Shown here one piece after another: positions 1 through 5,271 of a DNA stretch of 6,460 bases. The number at the start of each line of letters is the position of its first letter. The first letter of the stretch is position 1. The stretch spans positions 1 through 6,460 of the forward strand of contig CAMNHX010000099.1 in assembly GCA_946539945.1 (NCBI GenBank). The letters are read 5' to 3'. Source of the DNA: an uncultured Desulfobulbus sp. (GTDB lineage Bacteria > Desulfobacterota > Desulfobulbia > Desulfobulbales > Desulfobulbaceae). The notes beneath the pieces are model-generated. The model did no database searches and was not told the origin of the DNA. It worked only from the letters and a program-made list of their open reading frames with translations. The position numbers and the translations under genes are program-made.

Positions 1-32
1 GGAGATGCTTCGCTTCGTTCAGCATGACATAA
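1..32. repeat. Dispersed REP-like intergenic motif, 3' of lptD
   Basis: Read on the minus strand this short stretch closely resembles the motif TGTCATCCTGAGCGAAGCGA (often followed by AGGATCT), which I recall as a common intergenic repeat in many bacterial genomes. Here both copies of the terminal pentamer are changed in a matched way: ATGCT at 5-9 and AGCAT at 21-25 still pair, so a small stem is kept. It begins about 20 bases after the lptD stop codon, so it would lie in the 3' end of the lptD transcript. Only one copy is visible, so its dispersed nature is recalled, not shown by this window. Confidence 0.45.
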
Positions 33-52
33 AAAGTGAAAACGGAATTGCT

Positions 53-2365
53 CTAATCCTTGAAGCCTCCCACGCTGAACCCCAGAGGTGAGCCGATATT
101 TGCCAACCGGAAAATGACCATAATGGTCTTGTCACCTTGGGCATGGTTGCCTGCCAGCTCCACTGACCAACAGGCAGGCTGGTAGAGCAGACGAAACTTT
201 TCCTCCACTGTGGCCTGGTTTTCGATATCCCGCTCCAGGCTGTAGCCCACCGCAAAGTTGTAGGGAAGCTGATACCAGAACACACCACTCACGGAATTGA
301 TGTTTTGCCTGTCATCAAAGCGGTAATCCAGGGCAAAGATGTCACCGCGGTTGTTGCGGTAGTCAGCCTCAAGGGAATGCTCAACGCCTTCGCCATACAC
401 GTCCAACTCCGCCTTGTAGATCAGGCGTGCCCCCTCCACCGGATACACCCCTGCCTTGAGTTCCACAGGCAGAAAGGGCTTGTCGCTCACGTCACCACGT
501 AGGTCGTAGCCATGACGGAGTTTGACAAAGAACAGATCCCGCTCGCTCTGACCGTCTTTCCCTCCGGAAAAGAGGGAAAAGAAGTTGTTGACCCCGTAGT
601 ACAGGGCATTGGTGTCCCTCAGTTCTTCCACCTCGTCAAAGAAAGGCACTTTGTCCGTATCCGGGATGTCTTGGAACTGGTACTCCACAAAGGGACGCAC
701 CGTGTGGCCAAGACCACTGCCGCCCTGGGGAGCCTCGCCGTATTCGCGATACAGGGTGGTCGCCACCTCGCCGCCCAGACGGTAGAGCCAGCGGTTGACC
801 GTGTTCTTGTCCTTCCACTCTGTTGCTCCGCCGTCATCCAGCAGGTAGAAGGTCTCCCGGATCCCGCCCCGAATGGAACTTTCCAGATAGCGGCCCAGGG
901 GCAGGTTCATGGACAGTTCCGGGAAGAGGTCCAGGCGCTGTGCACTCACACCCTCGTCGCGCCAGAAGTTGCTGTAGCTGGCATCCCAGGAAATGTCCGA
1001 GTGGTAGGATCGGTACGTACTCAAGGGCTTGAGACCGGAATAGGTCAGGGTGGGGAGTCGCCAGAAGCGGGAGGGATTGTCCGGCCCGTACAGGTCTTCG
1101 CTCACATCGTTGACACCCATGAATTCAACGGTCAGCGCAGTACCATCATGCCCGGACCGCAAGAGTTCGAGCGTGTTTTCCCGGTACAGGTTCAACTTCT
1201 GCTTGAAGCCCCGGCCAAAGGCGTTGAAAAAACGGTGGTTGTTGGCGGCAAAGTCTGTGGAGTCGTTGGAAAACTCGCGTAGATAGTCCTCGTCTGAAAC
1301 CACGTCCAGATCAAGGCGGGCAATCCAGTCACCGTAGCTCTGGTCAAACTTGCCGCGAATCCAGTAGCGCTCCCGGTTGCTGTGGGTGTAGTTGCCATCG
1401 TGGTAATAGGCGGTTTCAGAAGGTTTGCTCAAGCTGTCGTCCAGATAGTGGCCCAGGATCATGCCCTTGCTGTCCTCGTCCAGGGCATAGCGGAACTCGC
1501 CCCCCAACATGACGCCGCGCTCGCTCATGTATTTGGGATACAGGGTGATGTCAGCCATGGGCAGAAGGTTGATGAAAAAGGGCGTCTCCATGCCAAAACC
1601 GTCCCGGTCAGAGAGGGACAGGGAGGGAAAGAGCAAACCGGTTTGGCGCTCGTGCTTGGCTGGCAAAAGCAGATAGGGCGAATAGAAGACCGGAATGCCC
1701 TTGACCCGGAAAATGGCGTTTTTCAGCAGGGCATAGCCGCCGTCAGTGATGCTCGTGTCTTCAGCGCCAATGCTCCAAGGAGGGGACTCGCCGTCTTGGA
1801 GTTTGCAGGTGATGACCCAACCATCTTCGATGTGGTAGGTCAGTTCCCCGGTTTTTTCCACCACCCGGCCTTCCAGGTGCAGGTCCTTGTCCTCGCGGAT
1901 AATGGTAGTATTTTCAAACAGACCGGTCTGGTCCTTCATGCGGATGATCCCGCTTTCGGCAAAGAGTTCATCGCCCAGGGTTTGAATGTGGACATTGCCC
2001 CGCGCTCGCACCTGTTCGCGTGCCACATCGTAGGCTGCCCAGTCAGCCTTGATGACTGTGGTGATAACCAATCCAGAGGGACCAGGTTCTTTCCGACGGG
2101 GCGCTTCCGCATCAGGCCCCAAAAGATCATCCCACTGGGAGGGCTTTGGTCTCTGGCTGGTTTTGTCTGGTTCCTTTTTTTCCAGGATCACCTCGCCTTC
2201 GGCAATGATGCTGGCCGGATTTTCATACCGGACAATCCGGTCCGCCGTGATGATCCAGTGTTCGGTGTCCAACTCTTCCGCTGCAAAGAGCAGAGCCGGA
2301 CAGGGCAGGAGGGCAAGGAAAAAAAACGTGCAGATCGCTATGATGCGGGCGTTCAGGGCATCCAT
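53..2365 (-). CDS. lptD: LPS-assembly outer-membrane protein LptD (OstA/Imp)
   Basis: This gene encodes the outer-membrane beta-barrel that, with the lipoprotein LptE, takes lipopolysaccharide from the periplasmic LptA bridge and inserts it into the outer leaflet. The product is 770 residues, close to the 784 of E. coli LptD. Residues 1-28 or 29 form a Sec signal peptide (hydrophobic core around I8-F27, likely cleavage in LLFA-AEE). Residues 37-61 and about 99-200 form an OstA/LptA-like beta-jellyroll (WIITADRIVRYE, ARGNVHIQTLGDELFAESG). Residues 65-98 are a charged, proline-rich insertion within it. The segment GIPVFYSPYLLLPAKHERQTGLLFPSLSLS is typical of the family at the jellyroll-to-barrel transition, and the rest is aromatic-rich barrel ending NIGSPLGFSVGGFKD. 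The mature protein has only two cysteines, C187 and C732. The ATG at 2365 is the only usual start in frame after an upstream stop, but it lacks a purine-rich ribosome-binding site. The gene is divergent from the ribonuclease gene. Identification is secure; the barrel strands were not modelled. Confidence 0.95.
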   Translation of the reverse strand: MDALNARIIAICTFFFLALLPCPALLFAAEELDTEHWIITADRIVRYENPASIIAEGEVILEKKEPDKTSQRPKPSQWDDLLGPDAEAPRRKEPGPSGLVITTVIKADWAAYDVAREQVRARGNVHIQTLGDELFAESGIIRMKDQTGLFENTTIIREDKDLHLEGRVVEKTGELTYHIEDGWVITCKLQDGESPPWSIGAEDTSITDGGYALLKNAIFRVKGIPVFYSPYLLLPAKHERQTGLLFPSLSLSDRDGFGMETPFFINLLPMADITLYPKYMSERGVMLGGEFRYALDEDSKGMILGHYLDDSLSKPSETAYYHDGNYTHSNRERYWIRGKFDQSYGDWIARLDLDVVSDEDYLREFSNDSTDFAANNHRFFNAFGRGFKQKLNLYRENTLELLRSGHDGTALTVEFMGVNDVSEDLYGPDNPSRFWRLPTLTYSGLKPLSTYRSYHSDISWDASYSNFWRDEGVSAQRLDLFPELSMNLPLGRYLESSIRGGIRETFYLLDDGGATEWKDKNTVNRWLYRLGGEVATTLYREYGEAPQGGSGLGHTVRPFVEYQFQDIPDTDKVPFFDEVEELRDTNALYYGVNNFFSLFSGGKDGQSERDLFFVKLRHGYDLRGDVSDKPFLPVELKAGVYPVEGARLIYKAELDVYGEGVEHSLEADYRNNRGDIFALDYRFDDRQNINSVSGVFWYQLPYNFAVGYSLERDIENQATVEEKFRLLYQPACWSVELAGNHAQGDKTIMVIFRLANIGSPLGFSVGGFKD

Positions 2366-2496
2366 GCTGGAAGCGGGAAAAAGGAGAAGAGCGAAGCGCC
2401 GGGATACTCTCCGGGCTGCTTCGGCAAACGAAGTCCGGAACCTTGTGTGAGGCAGCTACAGGCAGACAAGGGCAGCCTGCCGCCGTGTCGGTTGCC

Positions 2497-2524
2497 AACA
2501 TACTGAAAGCAGAAAGCTCTGCAA
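2497..2524 (-). promoter_or_regulatory. Candidate sigma-70 promoter for lptD
   Basis: On the minus strand TTGCAG (2524-2519) is followed after 16 bases by TATGTT (2502-2497), a moderate match to TTGACA and TATAAT. It lies directly downstream of the minus-strand terminator-like hairpin at 2527-2553, a sensible place for an insulated promoter. It would give lptD a leader of roughly 125 bases. This is a motif match only; other placements are possible. Confidence 0.3.
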
Positions 2525-2526
2525 AC

Positions 2527-2553
2527 AAAAAAAGGACAAGTGCAAGCCTGTCC
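2527..2553 (-). terminator. Intrinsic terminator-like hairpin upstream of lptD
   Basis: Read on the minus strand, GGACAGG (2553-2547), loop CTTGCA and CTTGTCC (2540-2534) form a 7-bp stem with one G-U pair, directly followed by seven T residues (2533-2527). This is a textbook intrinsic terminator shape. It points toward lptD but lies about 160 bp before the start codon. It could insulate the lptD promoter, end a small minus-strand RNA, or act as an attenuator in a longer lptD leader. Its loop and flanks can pair instead with 2584-2591. Confidence 0.6.
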
Positions 2554-2585
2554 GGGCAGGGGATAGGGGCGGGCCGCAAAAGTGC

Positions 2586-2612
2586 TTGCACGCCTGTGGA
2601 AAGTGCTTTAAT
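2586..2612 (+). promoter_or_regulatory. Candidate promoter for the ribonuclease gene
   Basis: TTGCAC (2586-2591) and TTTAAT (2607-2612, five of six matches to TATAAT) are separated by 15 bases, slightly short for sigma-70. I see no better -10/-35 pair between here and the start codon at 2819. If used, transcription would begin near 2619 and give a leader of about 200 bases that includes the hairpins at 2638-2682 and 2695-2715. This is a weak motif-only call. Confidence 0.25.
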
Positions 2613-2637
2613 CAGACAGACTTTTGCAGAATTTGCG

Positions 2638-2682
2638 AGTTTTCCTCTGCTGCACGCGGCAGACTGGAAAATTTTTCTTTTT
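2638..2682 (+). terminator. Terminator-like hairpin with T-rich tract in the rne leader
   Basis: The arms TTTTCC-TCTGCTG (2640-2652) and CGGCAGA-ct-GGAAAA (2657-2671) pair around a CACG tetraloop, giving 13 base pairs with one G-U pair and a two-base bulge at 2664-2665. Further weak pairs are possible at the base. The 3' arm runs straight into TTTTTCTTTTT (2672-2682). On the plus strand this has the form of an intrinsic terminator and lies about 140 bp upstream of the ribonuclease start codon. It may end an upstream RNA or act as a conditional attenuator; the sequence does not decide which. Confidence 0.55.
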
Positions 2683-2690
2683 CACGAGAC

Positions 2691-2715
2691 AAAAGGCGCA
2701 TCCCCTGGATGCGCC
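2691..2715 (-). terminator. Perfect 9-bp-stem hairpin, terminator-like on the minus strand
   Basis: GGCGCATCC (2695-2703) and GGATGCGCC (2707-2715) are exact inverted repeats with a three-base loop. On the minus strand the stem is followed by TTTT then GTCTC, a short T-tract compatible with a weak intrinsic terminator. On the plus strand no T-tract follows, so there it would simply be a stable hairpin in the ribonuclease leader, about 100 bases before the start codon. Confidence 0.45.
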
Positions 2716-2808
2716 ACAAATCAAAAAGCGGTCAGCAGACGGCACAGACAGCCAACCCGGATGCGCAGGAACAGGCGGGCGGCGTCCTGCCAGGCGCTGG
2801 CCTTGGAC

Positions 2809-2814
2809 AAGGAG
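2809..2814 (+). promoter_or_regulatory. Ribosome-binding site that sets the ribonuclease start
   Basis: AAGGAG is followed after four bases by the ATG at 2819. This is the only strong Shine-Dalgarno plus ATG pair in the frame, and it excludes the longer open frame that extends upstream to a TTG at 2624. Confidence 0.8.
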
Positions 2815-2818
2815 CAGA

Positions 2819-5077
2819 ATGGCAGAACAAAAGCAAAAGACGACCCGCAGGCCCAAGGCCCAAACGGGTACGCAGGCAAGTACCGGGGCTTGGTGGAAGA
2901 GCATCGCGTCTGGCACAGAAGCCGGGGACACGCAACAGGCAGACCTCGCAGAAACACAACAGGAAAGCAAGGACAGCGCCGGGGACTCTGCGCCTGTCCA
3001 GGAACCCCCAAAAAAACCGCGCCGGACCGCTTCCCGGCGCAGGAAAAAGCCGCTTGAGCCTGAAGTTGCCCTCCCGGAAGCAGCAGAGGGGGGAGAAAGG
3101 ACGCCTGCCACAGAAACGGTCGCACCTGCGGTGGAAGAGACTCCCCTTGAAGCGGAGGGCAGCGCTGGAGAGGCGAGTGTTTCCCCTCCAAAAAAGCGTC
3201 GTCCCCGCAGACACGGTAAAAAGGCAGAGGCAGCAGCCGGAGAGACTGAAACCGACAAGCCGACAGACAGTCCTGCAAGCGAGATCCCGGAACACGAAGA
3301 AACCCCGGAAACTGCGGATGCGGAAGCAGTTTCCGGGCTTGAATCTGAAACTGCCTTCCCGGAAGAGGCAGAGGATACTGTGCCTCCCAAAAAGCGTCGC
3401 TCCCGCAGGCACGGCAAAAAGGCAGAGGCAACAGCCGAAGAGGCTGAAACCGACAAACAGGTGGACAGTCCTGCAAGCGAGATTCAGGAAGACGGAGAAA
3501 TCCCGGAAACTGCAGACGCGGAACTGATTCCAGACCTGCCCACTGATCCGATCCACCGTGACCCGAATGCCGCGTACAAGCTCCTGGTCAACGCCGAAGA
3601 ACCTGAAGAGTGCCGGGTGGCGCTTCTGGAAAACGGCAGGCTGGAATCCTTCCACGTGTCCACCGTGGAGCGCGAGGCCACCAAGAACAACATCTACAAG
3701 GGCCGCATCGTCTCCATTGAGGCCAACCTGCAGGTCGCCTTTGTGGACATTGGCACGGGCCGCAACGCCTTTCTGCCCTTTGGCGAGATTCACCCGGAAT
3801 ACTATCGCGAAAACATCACGGATCGCGTGCGTGAGCTGGTGAACCAGCAGCAGTGGCGCAAGCTCAAAATTGAAGAGGTGATGCAGAAGGGCCAGGAAGT
3901 GCTGGTCCAGGTTGTGAAAGAGGTCACTGGCAACAAGGGCGCGAGTGTCACCACCTACCTTTCCTTGCCGGGTCGCTGTCTGGTGCTGTTGCCGGGGAGC
4001 GACAGCGCGGGTATTTCCCGCAAGATTGTGGGCGAAGGGCGTCGTAGCGCACTCCGGGAGATGATGGGCGAACTGGACGTGCCTGAAGGGCTTGGCTACA
4101 TCGTGCGCACTGCCAGCGCGGACATCAGCCTGGACAACCTGAAAGAGGATCTGGACCGTCTGTTGACCCAGTGGCAGCAGATCCGGAGTCGCGGCCAGGT
4201 CGCCGAAGCGCCAGCGCTGATCTATCGGGAGCAGGACACTGTGGTCCGTTTTCTGCGTGACCACTTTTTCCCGGAGATTCAGGAAATTATTGTCGACACC
4301 CCGGAAACCCTGCAACAGGTGCAGAACTTTGTCCAGCAACTGCCGGAAAAGCAGCGCACCGTGCGGGTACGGCAGCACAAGGGCGTGAAACCCATCTTCA
4401 ACCAGCACAACGTTGAAGAACAGATCGAATCCATCTATCGTCCCCAGGTTCCCCTGCCCTCTGGCGGGTCCATTGTGATTGATCCTACCGAGGCCCTGGT
4501 CGCCATTGACGTGAATTCCGGGCGCACCTCCAAGAACAGCGATTTTGAAGAGACCATCTTTCAGGCCAACATGGAAGCAGCGCAAGAACTGGCCCGCCAG
4601 CTTCGGCTGCGCGATCTGGGCGGTCTGATCGTGGTGGACTTCATTGATATGCGCAACAAAAAGCACATTCAGGAGGTGGAGCGCCAAGTCAAAACTTGCA
4701 TGAAGCGCGACAAGGCCAAGGTTGACGTGAGCCGCATCTCCCGCTTTGGCCTGATGCAGATTTCCCGGCAGAAGATGGGCGCACCCACAGCCAAGGGCAG
4801 TTATATACCTTGCAAGTGCTGTCAGGGGCGCGGCGTGGTGCGCTCGGTGGAAACGCTGGCGCTTTTTTACCTGCGCCGCATCCAGACCGGGATCATCAGA
4901 AAGAAGGTGGCCCGGGTGGAATGCCGCTTTCCTCTGGAAGTGGCCCAGTACCTTTTGAATCGCAAAAAGGAAGAACTGGCTGCTCTGGAGCGGCAGCACA
5001 ATGCGGTCATTGACATTATTGTGCGCCCTGAAATGCGGCCCATGGACAATGAAATCGAGTTTTTGGGCGCAAGCTGA
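2819..5077 (+). CDS. rne: Rne/Rng-family endoribonuclease (RNase E/G) with N-terminal extension
   Basis: This single-strand-specific endoribonuclease cuts A/U-rich RNA in mRNA decay and rRNA/tRNA maturation. The 752-residue product has two parts. Residues 1 to about 250 are low-complexity and charged, with basic clusters starting at P63, P123 and P189 (PPKKRRPRRHGKK type) separated by Glu/Ala/Pro-rich stretches. Residues about 262-752 are the catalytic core: an S1 domain (from about 289, IYKGRIVSIEANLQVAFVDIG), the 5'-monophosphate sensor R430-T431, the metal ligands D564 (AIDVNSG, with N566) and D607 (VVDFIDM), and the zinc-link cysteines C665 and C668 in PCKCCQGRG. All of these match the E. 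coli RNase E positions R169, D303, D346 and C404/C407 with a constant offset of 261 residues, so the core has no net indel between these points. The protein ends at the equivalent of E. coli residue 491 and lacks the C-terminal degradosome scaffold. RNase E versus RNase G is therefore a naming choice. The gene ends at a palindromic terminator. Confidence 0.95.
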   Translation: MAEQKQKTTRRPKAQTGTQASTGAWWKSIASGTEAGDTQQADLAETQQESKDSAGDSAPVQEPPKKPRRTASRRRKKPLEPEVALPEAAEGGERTPATETVAPAVEETPLEAEGSAGEASVSPPKKRRPRRHGKKAEAAAGETETDKPTDSPASEIPEHEETPETADAEAVSGLESETAFPEEAEDTVPPKKRRSRRHGKKAEATAEEAETDKQVDSPASEIQEDGEIPETADAELIPDLPTDPIHRDPNAAYKLLVNAEEPEECRVALLENGRLESFHVSTVEREATKNNIYKGRIVSIEANLQVAFVDIGTGRNAFLPFGEIHPEYYRENITDRVRELVNQQQWRKLKIEEVMQKGQEVLVQVVKEVTGNKGASVTTYLSLPGRCLVLLPGSDSAGISRKIVGEGRRSALREMMGELDVPEGLGYIVRTASADISLDNLKEDLDRLLTQWQQIRSRGQVAEAPALIYREQDTVVRFLRDHFFPEIQEIIVDTPETLQQVQNFVQQLPEKQRTVRVRQHKGVKPIFNQHNVEEQIESIYRPQVPLPSGGSIVIDPTEALVAIDVNSGRTSKNSDFEETIFQANMEAAQELARQLRLRDLGGLIVVDFIDMRNKKHIQEVERQVKTCMKRDKAKVDVSRISRFGLMQISRQKMGAPTAKGSYIPCKCCQGRGVVRSVETLALFYLRRIQTGIIRKKVARVECRFPLEVAQYLLNRKKEELAALERQHNAVIDIIVRPEMRPMDNEIEFLGAS
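3185..3523 (+). repeat. Duplicated coding module in the ribonuclease N-terminal extension
   Basis: Two diverged in-frame copies lie at 3185-3325 (residues 123-169) and 3383-3523 (residues 189-235), with a 198-bp (66-residue) period. Both begin PPKKRR-x-RRHGKKAEA, continue with E-T/A-E-TDK and DSPASEI, and end PETADAE. A third, more degenerate basic cluster, PPKKPRRTASRRRKK, sits 60 residues before the first copy (residues 63-77). The copies differ at many bases, including silent ones, so the duplication is not recent. Confidence 0.85.
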
Positions 5078-5102
5078 TCCGCTTTACAGCGGCAGCGCAA
5101 AA

Positions 5103-5184
5103 CGGGGCCAGACAGAAGACAAGGGCTGATTCCGAAAGCTTTCCGGGGCCAGACAGAAGACAAGGGCTGATTCCGAAAGCTTTC
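5103..5184. repeat. Exact 41-bp tandem duplication entering the terminator
   Basis: Bases 5103-5143 and 5144-5184 are identical over all 41 positions and directly adjacent. Each copy starts CGGGGCCAGACAGAAGACAA and ends GAAAGCTTTC. The unit contains the full left arm and the loop region of the terminator hairpin, but only the second copy is followed by the matching right arm. Perfect identity in non-coding DNA suggests a recent event such as replication slippage. Confidence 0.95.
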
Positions 5185-5208
5185 GGGATCAGCCCTTCTT
5201 TGTTGTTT
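5162..5208 (+). terminator. Long palindromic terminator, probably bidirectional
   Basis: AAGGGCTGAT (5162-5171) pairs with ATCAGCCCTT (5188-5197). Inside it a T-G position and then CCGAAAG/CTTTCGG continue the match, so all 36 bases form an almost uninterrupted palindrome, with a few central AAGCTT bases acting as the loop. On the plus strand it is followed by CTTTGTTGTTT, a fair T-rich tail for the ribonuclease transcript. On the minus strand it is followed by GTCTTCTGTC, a weaker tail that would serve the convergent membrane-protein gene. Confidence 0.8.
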
Positions 5209-5271
5209 GTGGACTTGTTTGATCTTCTTTTCTGCCTCAAGGCGAGGAAAGAGGCCAAGGCTCAAATCGCT

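Noticed and set aside
512..1282. A 256-residue plus-strand frame opposite lptD, and a longer one at 1382-2506
   Set aside because: Both are antisense to a secure lptD coding sequence and show no recognisable domains.
2366..2420. A Tat-like stretch (SRRFALLLF) in frame just upstream of the lptD ATG
   Set aside because: No usual start codon lies between it and the upstream in-frame stop, and the ATG-initiated protein already has a normal Sec signal peptide.
2223..2591. A 122-residue minus-strand frame from a GTG at 2591, with a hydrophobic stretch, as a possible leader peptide
   Set aside because: It runs through the terminator-like hairpin and deep into lptD in another frame, and has no ribosome-binding site.
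2624..2818. A 65-residue N-terminal extension of the ribonuclease from a TTG at 2624
   Set aside because: It has no ribosome-binding site, overlaps the leader hairpins, and its composition is unlike coding sequence, whereas the ATG at 2819 has AAGGAG at a suitable distance.
2732..4999. A 755-residue open frame on the minus strand opposite the ribonuclease gene
   Set aside because: It is antisense to an unambiguous RNase E/G gene, shows no domain I recognise, and is rich in residues expected from reading GC-rich coding DNA backwards.
5079..5092. A small hairpin CCGCT-TTAC-AGCGG directly after the ribonuclease stop codon
   Set aside because: The stem is only 5 bp and no T-tract follows, so it is not a credible terminator beside the much stronger one at 5162-5208.
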